Shown: positions 45,074-54,707, numbered from the stretch's first letter. The stretch: 64,000 nucleotides of DNA from an uncultured Lachnospiraceae bacterium (GCA_934293375.1 CAKQYS010000004.1:148569-212568); one strand, 5' to 3'. The notes: generated by a model not told the origin, from the letters alone. Program-made: numbers and translations.

Positions 45074-46483
45074 TTACTCTCTGCCATCCCAGCAGTATGT
45101 ACATAACTTGCATTTGTCAATTCCCACTGCATCCAGCATATCATCCAGACGATTGAATCTCAGCGATGTAAAATGCAGCTCCTTGCGGATCTCTTCAACC
45201 ATCTTCTCGTATTTTTCTGAATCCGGATCTGTATATTCCTGTAACACCTCGTCTGTTACATTTCCATTTTCCAGACGTTCGATCACTCGTCTTGTGATCA
45301 GATCCATCTCAGATGAGGATCTCGAGAAATTCAGATATTTGCATCCATACACAAGTGGTGGACAGGCCGGACGGATATGCACCTCTTTTGCACCACTCTG
45401 ATACAGAAATTCTGTCGTCTCCCTCAGCTGTGTACCTCGTACAATAGAATCATCGATCAACAACAGACTCTTGTCCTTGATCAGATCTTCCACTGCCAAA
45501 AGCTTCATCTTGGCAATCAGATTCCGCTGTGACTGGATCGTCGGCATAAATGACCGTGGCCATGTCGGCGTATACTTGATAAACGGTCTTGAAAACGGAA
45601 TACCGGATGCATTGGCATAACCGATCGCATGCGCAGTTCCGGAATCCGGCACACCCGCTACAATATCCGGTTTTACATGATCGCGGGCCGCCATTTTCTC
45701 ACCACAATGATAGCGCATCTGTTCCACGCTCATTCCCTCATAAGAGCTGGCCGGATATCCATAGTATACCCAAAGGAATGTACAGATCTTCATATCGGTG
45801 CCCGGATTCATCAATGTGATACAGTTCTTCTCCGTCATCACAGCAATTTCACCCGGTCCCAGTTCCTTGTAATCCTGGTAACCGAGGTTCTTATATGCGA
45901 AACTCTCGAACGAAGCACAAAATGCACCGTCCTTTCGTCCGATCACGATCGGAGTCCGTCCATAATGATCCCTGGCCGCATAAATGCCATTCTCATTCAT
46001 CAACAATAGGGAAAGAGAACCATCAACCGCTTCAATCGCATAATGAATACCCTCGATCAGATTCTCCTTCTGATTGATCAGTGCCGCAACGAGCTCCGTC
46101 GCATTGATATCTCCACCACTCATCTCAAGGAAATGAGAATGTCCCTTCTCAAACAAAATCTGTGTCAGCTCATCTACATTGTTGATCTTGCTGACCGTTG
46201 TTAATGCATATGTACCATGATGTGATCGCACGATCAACGGCTGTGGCTCATAATCTGATATACAGCCAATTCCATACTTTCCTTTCATCTGCTGCATATC
46301 CTTGTCAAACTTTGTACGGAATGGTGCATTCTCAATGTTGTGAATGGATCTGTCAAATCCCTTATTTTCATCGTACACTGCCATTCCGCCCCGTCTTGTT
46401 CCTAAATGGGAATGATAATCAATTCCAAAAAACAAGTCGAATAAACAATCATCTTTTGCTGCTACGCCAAAAAAACCGCCCAT
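45074..46483 (-). CDS. Amidophosphoribosyltransferase homologue lacking the N-terminal cysteine
   Basis: 469 residues, PurF-sized. The phosphoribosyltransferase half looks intact: LLLIDDSIVRGTQ at 340-352 (PRPP loop) and cysteines 234, 381, 461 and 464 at the places of the iron-sulfur ligands. The glutaminase half is altered: the protein starts MGGFFG where active PurF has Cys after Met, and the usual HNG block is not seen (TTVSKINN instead). So glutamine hydrolysis by the normal mechanism is not expected; ammonia or another partner may serve. RBS GGAGGA supports this start. It may be a second copy next to a true purF elsewhere. Confidence 0.85.
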   Translation of the reverse strand: MGGFFGVAAKDDCLFDLFFGIDYHSHLGTRRGGMAVYDENKGFDRSIHNIENAPFRTKFDKDMQQMKGKYGIGCISDYEPQPLIVRSHHGTYALTTVSKINNVDELTQILFEKGHSHFLEMSGGDINATELVAALINQKENLIEGIHYAIEAVDGSLSLLLMNENGIYAARDHYGRTPIVIGRKDGAFCASFESFAYKNLGYQDYKELGPGEIAVMTEKNCITLMNPGTDMKICTFLWVYYGYPASSYEGMSVEQMRYHCGEKMAARDHVKPDIVAGVPDSGTAHAIGYANASGIPFSRPFIKYTPTWPRSFMPTIQSQRNLIAKMKLLAVEDLIKDKSLLLIDDSIVRGTQLRETTEFLYQSGAKEVHIRPACPPLVYGCKYLNFSRSSSEMDLITRRVIERLENGNVTDEVLQEYTDPDSEKYEKMVEEIRKELHFTSLRFNRLDDMLDAVGIDKCKLCTYCWDGRE

Positions 46484-46534
46484 AATCTTCCTCCCGGACT
46501 CTTTATTTTGATTTATTGATATGTATATAATATC

Positions 46535-48136
46535 CTATTTCTGAATCTTTGCCTTTGAAGACACCCCTGCCGCCTTTAAGAGCTTCTTATATGTCTTCAG
46601 CTTACTCTTTGGCACCTTGATCACTGCCTTTGACGCGATCCCTGAAAATGCCTTTTTGCCGATACTTCCCTGCTTAAAAAGCTTGGTAGTGATCGTAATT
46701 CTCTTTAACTGCTTACACCCTGAGAAAGCATTTTTACCGATTGTCTTCACATTTTTTCCAATTACCACCTTTGTCAAACGCTTCTGATTCTTACATGCAC
46801 CCGCAGCTATCTTTGTCACCCGGTATATCTTTCCATTAATCTTCACCGTCGCCGGAATGGTTAAGGTTCCCTTTTCTGTCGTTTTCACACCGGCAAATGT
46901 CACAGACTTTTTGTCCGCGTTGATTTTGTATGAGATCTTCACACCGGATGTTGTCTTTACAGTCGCCTCATTCTCCGGTGAATCGGCATGATCCGTATCG
47001 TCTGACGCCTTATCATCCGATCTGCTGTCCTCTGTCAGCTTGGGAATCTTCTCACCATCCGCTATTTTCTCTCCACAATCCTTACAATAAGTATCCCCTG
47101 TGTATCCTGTTTTTGAAGTCGTAGCCGCAACTGCATTCCGGATCTCGGTATTCGTATGTCCGCAACGGACTGTTACGGATGTTTTTATGATCTTTCCTCC
47201 GGCCTGTGCCGTCACAGTTACAGTTCCCGGCTTAATCCCTGTCAGGTTACCCGCTGCATCCATAGATGCCACTGTCGGATCTGAAGAACTCCATGTCACC
47301 GTATCTGTCACTAAAACTTCTTTTTTCATACCATCGATCTTCGCCTTGAGATCACACCTGACCGTCTTGCCTGCTGCCAATGTATTAAAATATATCTTCC
47401 ATGATGCAATGTTGCTGATATGGACATCTGTCTTCTGCAGGCAGTCCGCCACCGGTGCCTGCTGTGTCTCATCGAGTTGATTGCCGGAACCTAACTGTGC
47501 CAGCGTTGTATTCGCCCAGCTCGTGGCTCCCGAATAAAAACATGCCAGTCCGATATAGGTATTTTCCGGATTGATCAGTGCTGCATAGTGCCCGGCATCC
47601 TGATCATACCAGCCATTGGTCTTATTATATACACTGATCTCACTGTACCACTGTTCAACTCCAGCCAGCACACTGGTTCCGGTGTTATAGGCGATCACCT
47701 CATATCCAGGCATCACACCTGCCGGATATGTAATATCAAAGGCACCTGCCGGATTTGTAGAAGGTGCATTTAATCTGCTATGTCCTGTTTTCAAGCTGCT
47801 GTGCATAAAGGCAATGCCTGCTTCAACCACCCGGATCCTCGCAATGGATTCGAGCTGGGATGACCATTTGATCGGCACATAATCCGATGCTGTCAGTGCT
47901 TTTCCGGTTTTCGGATTCGCGTACCCCTGATCACAGGCTTCCTTCCGGATCTGGTTAATGCGATTGATCACATTCTGGGTATCGGTCAGGTATTGTCCCG
48001 GTACACCTACAAACACACAGCCCTCCGAAGGTGTGGCTGTCTGTGCAGGCAATACGACTGTCTCTGCCTTTACCGGCATGATCAGCATACTAAATGCCAT
48101 CACAACCGTCATACATATTGCTGATAATTTTCTCAT
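46535..48136 (-). CDS. Secreted CAP-domain protein with Ig-like and LRR_5-like repeats
   Basis: 533 residues. Signal peptide 1-25 (MPVKAETV cleavage region). Residues 50-215 are CAP/SCP-like: VINRINQIRKEACDQGY, WSSQLESIARIR, HSRLNAPSTNPAGA, YNKTNGWYDQDAGHYAALI, IGLACFY. About 235-330 is a Big_2 Ig-like domain (VTWSSSDPTVASMDAAGNLT). About 330-365 is a Cys-rich CGHTNTEIRNA...YCKDCGEKI module. About 400-520 holds LRR_5-type repeats (ITKIAAGACKNQKRLTKVVIG, NVKTIGKNAFSGCKQLKRIT). No LPxTG or membrane anchor. GGGGAGG precedes the ATG. Confidence 0.85.
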   Translation of the reverse strand: MRKLSAICMTVVMAFSMLIMPVKAETVVLPAQTATPSEGCVFVGVPGQYLTDTQNVINRINQIRKEACDQGYANPKTGKALTASDYVPIKWSSQLESIARIRVVEAGIAFMHSSLKTGHSRLNAPSTNPAGAFDITYPAGVMPGYEVIAYNTGTSVLAGVEQWYSEISVYNKTNGWYDQDAGHYAALINPENTYIGLACFYSGATSWANTTLAQLGSGNQLDETQQAPVADCLQKTDVHISNIASWKIYFNTLAAGKTVRCDLKAKIDGMKKEVLVTDTVTWSSSDPTVASMDAAGNLTGIKPGTVTVTAQAGGKIIKTSVTVRCGHTNTEIRNAVAATTSKTGYTGDTYCKDCGEKIADGEKIPKLTEDSRSDDKASDDTDHADSPENEATVKTTSGVKISYKINADKKSVTFAGVKTTEKGTLTIPATVKINGKIYRVTKIAAGACKNQKRLTKVVIGKNVKTIGKNAFSGCKQLKRITITTKLFKQGSIGKKAFSGIASKAVIKVPKSKLKTYKKLLKAAGVSSKAKIQK

Positions 48137-48232
48137 AAATCCTCCCCATTTCCATAATAACTGCTATCTCAAAAACTGTCCCATCTATCATAACACATTT
48201 TACTCAAACACGAAATATCAAGTTCTGTCCCG

Positions 48233-49189
48233 CTATACGATCTGTGCCGGAATATTCTCTCCACGCATGAAGCAGGAAATACTGTGTTCGATATCCGCAA
48301 TCAGACGCTGTCTCGCCTCTAGTGCACCCCATCCGATATGCGGTACCATCACGAGATGATCCTGTTTGCGCACAGAGAGCAACGGAGAATCCACAGGCAT
48401 CGGTTCTGTCTCAAATACATCGAGTCCTGCACCTGCGATCTGTTCTTCTTCCACGGCTCTCGCCAGATCTGCTTCACAAACTACAGGGCCTCTTGCCACA
48501 TTTACAAAAACCGCCTCCGGTTTCATCTTTACAAATGCATCATAAGTAAATAAATGTCTTGTCTGCTCTGTCAATGGACAATGCACAGTCAGAATATCAC
48601 TGCGTGTCAGCAGCTCATCAAATGACACCTGTGTATATGGCACATCATAGGTGTGCCCGGACGCCGAATAATAGATCACCTGACATCCAAATACTTCTGC
48701 CATCTGTGCTACACGCCGCCCGATATTACCGAGTCCGACAATACCAAAGGTCTTCCCTGCCAGCTCATGAAAATTGTGCGCAACATGAGAAAAGGAAGTA
48801 CCTGCCGCATAGCTTCCATCCTTTACATACCGATCATAATATGCCAGTCTTTCACTGACTGCCAGCACCAGTGCCATCGTATGCTGTGCAACGCTGTCCG
48901 TCGAATAATTCCGTACATTCGTGACCTGAATCCCATGCGCCTTACAATACGCAATATCAATATTATTATATCCCGTTGCAGCCTCACACACCAGACGCAC
49001 CTTGCTGCCTGCCAATACAGATTCATCAATCACAAGCTTATTGGGTACAATGACATCCGCATCTGCAATTTTTTCCCGCACCTCTTTCTGGGAAAGGCCC
49101 GGATACACCGTTACATCCCCATACTTATGAAGTCCATCCCATGATACGCCCTGTCCTGCTGCATTACCTTCTAACACTACGATCTTCAT
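48233..49189 (-). CDS. D-2-hydroxyacid dehydrogenase
   Basis: 318 residues. NAD-binding GLGNIGRRVAQMAEVFG, catalytic Arg in FVNVARGPVV, Glu in VFETEPMP, His in VPHIGWGALEARQR. The substrate-binding half opens MKIVVLEGNAAGQGVSWDGL. Could be a glycerate or hydroxypyruvate reductase type; substrate not determinable. ATG 49189 follows AGGAGA by eight bases. Confidence 0.92.
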   Translation of the reverse strand: MKIVVLEGNAAGQGVSWDGLHKYGDVTVYPGLSQKEVREKIADADVIVPNKLVIDESVLAGSKVRLVCEAATGYNNIDIAYCKAHGIQVTNVRNYSTDSVAQHTMALVLAVSERLAYYDRYVKDGSYAAGTSFSHVAHNFHELAGKTFGIVGLGNIGRRVAQMAEVFGCQVIYYSASGHTYDVPYTQVSFDELLTRSDILTVHCPLTEQTRHLFTYDAFVKMKPEAVFVNVARGPVVCEADLARAVEEEQIAGAGLDVFETEPMPVDSPLLSVRKQDHLVMVPHIGWGALEARQRLIADIEHSISCFMRGENIPAQIV

Positions 49190-49245
49190 GTGTATCATCT
49201 CCTATCTTTTCATGATCCTATTTCAGTTGTCCTATCCCTCTGCAT

Positions 49246-49292
49246 AAAAATAGGTATCGCCCGGGAAGCCAAGCCCCCCAGCCATACCTATT
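49246..49292 (-). terminator. Intrinsic terminator after trpB2
   Basis: Minus strand AATAGGTAT / ATACCTATT arms (9 bp) around a GC-rich loop, then TTTTTA, about 33 bases after the trpB2 stop. Confidence 0.78.
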
Positions 49293-49324
49293 GTTTCAGA
49301 CTGTGTCACAGTCCCTGCTATCAC

Positions 49325-50698
49325 CTATACATCAATCTTTGGCAATGTAGCAAAACTCTTTTCCAGCTCCTCATCTGTCGGAATATAGTCTGTCATATCC
49401 CCATCATTATACTTCTGATATGCAACCATATCAAAATATCCTGTTCCTGTCAGACCAAATACAATATTCTTCTCTTCTCCGGTCTCCTTGCACTTCAGTG
49501 CCTCATCGATCGCTACCTTGATCGCATGACTGCTCTCCGGAGCAGGCAGAATCCCCTCTACTCTTGCAAACTGCTCTGCAGCCTTGAATACCTCTGTCTG
49601 TTCTACACTTCTTGCCTTCACTAAGCCCTGATCGTATAATTCTGAAACGATTGCACTCATTCCATGGTAACGAAGACCTCCGGCGTGATTTGCTGAAGGA
49701 ATAAATCCGCTTCCAAGTGTATACATCTTGGCCAATGGACAGATCTTTCCGGTATCGCAGAAATCGTATGCATAACGACCTCTTGTCAGACTTGGACAGG
49801 ATGCCGGTTCTACAGCGATGATCTCATAATCTGCCTCGCCGCGAAGCATCTCCCCTGCAAATGGTGAGATCAATCCACCAAGATTGGATCCGCCACCAGC
49901 ACAGCCGATGATCGTATCTGCCTTAATTCCATATTTGTCAAGAGCAGCCTTCGTCTCAAGTCCAATTACGGTCTGATGCAGTAATACCTGGGATAATACA
50001 GAACCTAACACATAACGATAACCTTCCTGTGTGGTAGCCGCCTCAACTGCCTCTGAAATGGCACAGCCGAGACTTCCTGTTGTTCCCGGGAACTGCGCAT
50101 TGATCTTACGGCCAATCTCTGTATTCATAGATGGTGATGGTGTCACCTGTGCACCGTATGTTCTCATAACCTCTCTTCTAAAAGGCTTCTGCTCATAAGA
50201 TACCTTCACCATATATACCTGACAATCAAGATCAAAATATGAACATGCCATTGACAATGCCGTCCCCCACTGTCCTGCACCGGTTTCTGTCGTAACACCA
50301 CGAAGTCCCTGTTTCTTTGCATAATATGCCTGTGCAATCGCAGAATTCAGCTTATGACTGCCTGATGTATTATTGCCCTCAAACTTATAGTAAATATGTG
50401 CAGGTGTTCCCAGCTTTTTCTCAAGACAGTATGCACGCACCAGCGGTGCCGGTCTGTACATCCGGTAAAAATTTCGGATCTCCTCCGGGATATCAAAATA
50501 TGGTGTTGTATCATCTAACTCCTGCTTGGCAAGCTCCTCACAAAAGATCGGTGTCAGCTCCTGTAATGTGATTGGCTTTCCTGTACCCGGATTCAGTATC
50601 GGTGCCGGCTTCTTCTTCATATCTGCACGCACATTATACCATTGCTTAGGCATCTCACTCTCTTCTAGATAAATCTTGTATGGAATCTCTCTGCTCAT
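49325..50698 (-). CDS. TrpB2-type PLP-dependent tryptophan synthase beta-like protein
   Basis: 457 residues, the length of TrpB2 rather than TrpB1 (about 400). RPAPLVRAYCLEKKLGTPAH, PLP lysine in GNNTSGSHKLNSAIAQAYYA, VTTETGAGQWGTALSMA, and GCAGGGSNLGGLISPF as the phosphate loop. Catalyses indole plus serine to tryptophan, often without a TrpA partner; here no trpA adjoins. ATG 50698 lies 11 bases after AAGGAGG. A small gene of unknown function precedes it by 35 bases. Confidence 0.92.
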   Translation of the reverse strand: MSREIPYKIYLEESEMPKQWYNVRADMKKKPAPILNPGTGKPITLQELTPIFCEELAKQELDDTTPYFDIPEEIRNFYRMYRPAPLVRAYCLEKKLGTPAHIYYKFEGNNTSGSHKLNSAIAQAYYAKKQGLRGVTTETGAGQWGTALSMACSYFDLDCQVYMVKVSYEQKPFRREVMRTYGAQVTPSPSMNTEIGRKINAQFPGTTGSLGCAISEAVEAATTQEGYRYVLGSVLSQVLLHQTVIGLETKAALDKYGIKADTIIGCAGGGSNLGGLISPFAGEMLRGEADYEIIAVEPASCPSLTRGRYAYDFCDTGKICPLAKMYTLGSGFIPSANHAGGLRYHGMSAIVSELYDQGLVKARSVEQTEVFKAAEQFARVEGILPAPESSHAIKVAIDEALKCKETGEEKNIVFGLTGTGYFDMVAYQKYNDGDMTDYIPTDEELEKSFATLPKIDV

Positions 50699-50733
50699 AT
50701 CTGCTATGACCTCCTTCATATATATTTATTTCC

Positions 50734-50967
50734 CTAACTCATTAGCGGCTTCACAAAATCCAATGCCTCAATATATGCAATCGCACCGTCTATGTTCTGA
50801 TCCTCCACAAATGACTGCATAACCTCTTTATATTCCTGCTGTATCGTCTTATTTGGCAAACGCCTTCCCGTCTGACCGAGACTTCGGCTGTTAATGCGGA
50901 TACACAACTCTCTTACCATGTCCGGTCTGCTATCTTCCTGTCTGCCGGATCTGCGTCCTCTCTTCAT
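50734..50967 (-). CDS. Small basic protein of unknown function upstream of trpB2
   Basis: 77 residues, MKRGRRSGRQEDSRP onward, mostly helical, with LPNKTIQQEYKEVMQSF and DGAIAYIEALDFVKPL. A perfect AAAGGAGG six bases before the ATG shows it is translated. It is probably cotranscribed with trpB2. I recognise no family; the basic Arg-rich N-terminus could contact nucleic acid. Confidence 0.68.
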   Translation of the reverse strand: MKRGRRSGRQEDSRPDMVRELCIRINSRSLGQTGRRLPNKTIQQEYKEVMQSFVEDQNIDGAIAYIEALDFVKPLMS

Positions 50968-51048
50968 CGAATTCCTCCTTTCCTATTAGCTCTCGAATCA
51001 CTCAACTGTACAATAGTTTATCATACATTATCAGAAAAATCATCTATT

Positions 51049-51987
51049 TTATAACATATATGTGATCAGTCCATACCAAAGCGGTACGGTCACTGCCATG
51101 AATAGTGTGCTGACCAAAATACATCTGGTCGCAAATGCCACATCCTGCCCGTATTGTTCCACAGCGACACAGCTTGTAGATGCTGTCGGCATAGCAAACA
51201 TCAGGACCGTAACAGTATTTACGAGCACATTGTCGGGCCAGAGCAGATAAAGCATTCCCAGACAAAGACTCGGAATCAAAACCAGCCTCCAAAGAACTGT
51301 CTCCCACACCTCTTTCGATTCAAACAGACTTCGAAATGGCATTTCCCCAAATTGCAGACCAACAATAAACAGTGCGATCGGCGTTGTCGCATCCCCAAAA
51401 TATCCGACTGCCTGCATCACGACCTGCGGCAGCCGGATCTGCCCGATAAACAGAACCAATCCAACTACAGCTGCCAACAAAACCGGTGAGATCAGTTTTT
51501 TGACAGAAAAACGCTCATGCTGATCCTGACCCAGATACAAAACACCGATCGTAAATAACACCAGATCATTTATAACCTCACACATCGTTGCTAACAATAG
51601 TGCCTGATCCCCCAGCATCTGTCTTACAAATGGCATACCAATGAATCCTGTATTATTGAACACCGCACAAAACACCAGTACCTTTCTGATCTCTATCCTG
51701 CTTCTGCGAAGCCTGCAGTATCCGATCAGCAAAACAAGCGAAACCACATAAATAAGTCCGGCTGCTATACATGTATCAAAGCTGTTCTTCGCCAGAGAAC
51801 CATTTATATCCGTGCCAACCATAACATCCAGTATCATTGCCGGAATCAGAACATACATCAAAACCTTAGATATACCATCTGACTGTTCTTTCCCGATCAG
51901 ACCGGTCTTCTTCGAGATCCATCCGGGCAATACCAGCAAAGCAAACACCACAACATTTTGAAAGCAGATTCCCACATTTTCAAACAT
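51049..51987 (-). CDS. AEC-family (auxin efflux carrier type) transporter
   Basis: 312 residues with about ten membrane segments in two halves. FALLVLPGWISKKTGLI, KVLMYVLIPAMILDVMV, FNNTGFIGMPFVRQMLG (the AEC crossover motif), PIALFIVGLQFG and AMPTASTSCVAVEQYGQD. Exports or imports organic acids such as malate; specificity unknown. ATG 51987 has AGGAGG six bases upstream. The leader carries a promoter and a terminator just before the RBS. Confidence 0.9.
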   Translation of the reverse strand: MFENVGICFQNVVVFALLVLPGWISKKTGLIGKEQSDGISKVLMYVLIPAMILDVMVGTDINGSLAKNSFDTCIAAGLIYVVSLVLLIGYCRLRRSRIEIRKVLVFCAVFNNTGFIGMPFVRQMLGDQALLLATMCEVINDLVLFTIGVLYLGQDQHERFSVKKLISPVLLAAVVGLVLFIGQIRLPQVVMQAVGYFGDATTPIALFIVGLQFGEMPFRSLFESKEVWETVLWRLVLIPSLCLGMLYLLWPDNVLVNTVTVLMFAMPTASTSCVAVEQYGQDVAFATRCILVSTLFMAVTVPLWYGLITYML

Positions 51988-52009
51988 AGCAAGCCTCCTA
52001 TCCAGATAC

Positions 52010-52044
52010 AAAAAATGCCTTTCTATATTGTATATAGAAAGACA
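52010..52044 (-). terminator. Terminator in the leader of the AEC gene
   Basis: TGTCTTTCTATAT and ATATAGAAAGGCA form a 13-bp stem with loop ACA, followed by TTTTTTG on the minus strand. It lies between a strong promoter and the RBS of the AEC gene, so readthrough must be needed: an attenuator candidate. Confidence 0.75.
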
Positions 52045-52069
52045 TCTTTGCCAATTGACTATTAACTGC

Positions 52070-52098
52070 ATTATAGCAGACCTGTCTGTTCCTTTCAA
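52070..52098 (-). promoter_or_regulatory. Promoter of the AEC transporter gene
   Basis: Minus strand TTGAAA (52093-52098), 17-bp spacer, TATAAT (52070-52075). Start near 52063, about 75 nt before the AEC ATG. Confidence 0.78.
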
Positions 52099-52115
52099 CT
52101 CCATCGCACGAACAC

Positions 52116-52148
52116 AAAAAAGGGAGCCTGTCATTATAACAGGCTCCC
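52116..52148 (-). terminator. Intrinsic terminator after the FN3 protein gene
   Basis: GGGAGCCTGT and ACAGGCTCCC, a perfect 10-bp stem, then TTTTTT on the minus strand, 96 bases after the stop at 52244. Confidence 0.88.
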
Positions 52149-52243
52149 AGGGCAACTTTATCAAAAATAAACTAAAAAGCAAAATTCACTTCATATATTT
52201 TACCTAATGCATCCATTTATGTCAATGTGCTGTCACATATTAT

Positions 52244-53917
52244 TTATTTTAATTTATACTTTCGTCCCTTGGAAACCGCTCCAATATAGTCTCTTCCCTG
52301 ATAGCTCTTAACAGGGACCACATAAAACCGTCCTGTCTTACTGCCACTCTTCCATGGCATCACCAGCTTCACAGAAGTGCCTTTATAGATTCCCATCAAC
52401 TTTTTCTTTTTGTTACCAGCTGCACGATAATATATTTTATACTTAGTTGCTCCGGATACCTTCTTCCATTTCACTTTGACATAATAATAACTGACTGCTC
52501 CGAGCTTTTTTTTATTACCGGCTTTCTTTACACGTTTGATGTGCCCGGCTGCCGGTTTTGTCGCTGTATTATAGTTGTCCGACTCCTGCCCGGTTACGAT
52601 CACACCATCCCGGCTGCAAAATGCCGCAACGCGGAATTGATAGCTCTGTCCGGATTGCAATCCGGAGATTGTCTTTTCATGACCGGACACCACCTGTGCA
52701 ATCTGTTTCCATCCATTCTGATATTTCCGGTATATGTAATACCCGGAAGCTCCCGGAATCGTCTTCCATTTTAAGGTGAGTGAATTCTTCTTTATGTTTT
52801 TTGCCTGCAGACCGGAAACCTTCTCCGGCGTTACATAAACTCTGCAGGATGTCTTTGCAAGCCCATCCTTCGTACATACCCATACATATGCCATCCCGGC
52901 CCGTTTGGCACTGATCGTGCCATCTGTCGTCACTGATACCACATTTGTGTTATCACTACTATACTCCAATTCTTTGGCATTCATCGCATCCTGTGGAGTT
53001 ACAACCGGCTGCAGCACTTCGCTCTCTCCAACATGCAGCACATACATTTCCTCCAACTGAATGGAAGCGGCTCTGATATCCGATATTCTAAATGTGTAAC
53101 CGCCTATACTGTTGGCGCCGTCCTGCTTCACCATCAGATAATATGTCCGTCCTGTATTTAGATTCGCATCCACAGAAATCGTCTCTGTCGGACTGACATA
53201 TGTCTTCATTAGTGTGTTTTTCGTGTCCCGTACCACTGCATCTGAATCCCATTCCCGCAGCATATACTGAATCGAATGCTCACTCTGTGCATTTGTTAAT
53301 ATCAGTCTGTGAACACCGGACCTTGCAGTTGTGAATTTAAAATAATCTATGTCATTTCCATAAATAGAGTCCATACTTCTTGTAATATCCGTATTCAATG
53401 CAATACTCTCTGCCTCAGACTTATCATTGCCATTCTGATCTTCCTGAAAACCAATCTGCACCTTTATATTGCCATTTGTCAATGGTGCCAGCACATTATC
53501 TGCCAAAATCCCAATATAATAATGCTCTCCTGCTTCTAACGCCGCGAAAGGACTTCCTGATAGATCAGATTTCATTTCCATCGTATCTGCTTTGCCCGGA
53601 TCCGCACTGACCGATTCCAGGATCTCTCCACTCTTTTGCATCACACAAAACCGTACTGTCTGTGGCAGTGAAATGTTCTTTACATGTATGGTAATATAGC
53701 CAGCCTGTTCCGGTGTTTCATAACTCACATACCCCTCGCCCTGCATCACCATATAATAATCACTGTTCATCTTGAGTGTATAGGCATCCGCATCCGTCAA
53801 TGTCTGCGCATACCCAGACTGTACCTCCTTTGCACATACCTGCACACCTGACATGGTCGTGATCACCATACTGATAACCAATAATCCGTATATCATATAT
53901 TTATAATATCTTGTCAT
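52244..53917 (-). CDS. Secreted protein with Ig-like and fibronectin III domains
   Basis: 557 residues. Signal peptide (MTRYYKYMIYGLLVISMV to about VCAKE). Residues 40-290 hold two PPC-like beta domains (YYMVMQGEGYVSYETPEQAG; DYFKFTTARSGVHRLILTN); about 300-370 Big_2 (MNAKELEYSSDNTNVVSVTT); then two FN3 units with VSGLQAKNIKKNSLTLKWKT and YYYVKVKWKKVSGATKYKIY. The C-terminal part is Lys-rich; no anchor seen. Likely a cell-surface or matrix protein. ATG 53917 follows AAGGAGG by eight bases. Confidence 0.85.
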   Translation of the reverse strand: MTRYYKYMIYGLLVISMVITTMSGVQVCAKEVQSGYAQTLTDADAYTLKMNSDYYMVMQGEGYVSYETPEQAGYITIHVKNISLPQTVRFCVMQKSGEILESVSADPGKADTMEMKSDLSGSPFAALEAGEHYYIGILADNVLAPLTNGNIKVQIGFQEDQNGNDKSEAESIALNTDITRSMDSIYGNDIDYFKFTTARSGVHRLILTNAQSEHSIQYMLREWDSDAVVRDTKNTLMKTYVSPTETISVDANLNTGRTYYLMVKQDGANSIGGYTFRISDIRAASIQLEEMYVLHVGESEVLQPVVTPQDAMNAKELEYSSDNTNVVSVTTDGTISAKRAGMAYVWVCTKDGLAKTSCRVYVTPEKVSGLQAKNIKKNSLTLKWKTIPGASGYYIYRKYQNGWKQIAQVVSGHEKTISGLQSGQSYQFRVAAFCSRDGVIVTGQESDNYNTATKPAAGHIKRVKKAGNKKKLGAVSYYYVKVKWKKVSGATKYKIYYRAAGNKKKKLMGIYKGTSVKLVMPWKSGSKTGRFYVVPVKSYQGRDYIGAVSKGRKYKLK

Positions 53918-53946
53918 ATCTGTGACCTCCTTGTAACCCACGCTTT

Positions 53947-53975
53947 ATTATAGCAAAGTGTCACTGTGATCACAA
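53947..53975 (-). promoter_or_regulatory. Promoter of the FN3 protein gene
   Basis: Minus strand TTGTGA (53970-53975), 17-bp spacer, TATAAT (53947-53952), start near 53940, about 23 nt before the ATG. Confidence 0.72.
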
Positions 53976-54050
53976 GCGTTATCTCCCGCTTGCTTTTTGA
54001 AAACATGTAGAGTATTTAAATCGAAGGAAACACAAACACTTTAGGGGCTA

Positions 54051-54707
54051 CTATAATACCTTGGAACCATTGACAGTTAATTTGAAGGTGGCACCCAGAA
54101 TTTCTGCCGCACCCCTGCACATCATCATACGCCCTAAGAAGATCTCGAAGTATTCGTACATCGAGCAGATCTTAGGGTCGATCTGCAGGTTGAGTGCGAT
54201 CACCTTTTTCTCAGTGCTGATCTTGAGCTTTGTATCCGTCACGGCATAGTTCACCCGGTCATGAATATCAAATGTTGTCTTCTTCGTATCCCGTACCCTG
54301 CTCCTTCGCACATCGGTCTTATCTGCAATGATCAAAGCCGCGGATACCGGATCGGTCGCTCCCCCGGTGGATTCATCATGATGTCCGATCGCCGAAACAA
54401 TCTGCACCCGGTCACATAGCTTCATATCCGTTCTTCTGAGAATATCATTTGCCAGCAAGGCTCCGTACTCGGCATGATGGCTGCGATTGACAGCATTGCC
54501 GATATCATGCATAAACCCGGCGATCCGTGCCAGATCGATCTCATGCTCTGTATATCCGAATTTCTTCATAATATACGCTGCACGCTCTGCCACCAGTACG
54601 CAATGTGCCTCCGAATGATCTGTATATCCCAGCACACCGAGATTTTCGTCACCCTTTCTTAGAAACTCACATACCTCTTTATTTTTTCTGATTTCCTGAT
54701 AGTTCAT
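54051..54707 (-). CDS. HD-domain phosphohydrolase
   Basis: 218 residues. HD metal ligands: DHSEAHCVLVAERA, GFMHDIGNAVNRSHH with the HD pair, and IVSAIGHHDESTGGATDP, then LIIADKTDVRRSRVR. Likely a phosphohydrolase acting on nucleotides or similar; substrate unknown. The C-terminal 60 residues form a separate mostly beta region. Its RBS is weak. MATE gene lies upstream on the same strand. Confidence 0.87.
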   Translation of the reverse strand: MNYQEIRKNKEVCEFLRKGDENLGVLGYTDHSEAHCVLVAERAAYIMKKFGYTEHEIDLARIAGFMHDIGNAVNRSHHAEYGALLANDILRRTDMKLCDRVQIVSAIGHHDESTGGATDPVSAALIIADKTDVRRSRVRDTKKTTFDIHDRVNYAVTDTKLKISTEKKVIALNLQIDPKICSMYEYFEIFLGRMMMCRGAAEILGATFKLTVNGSKVL

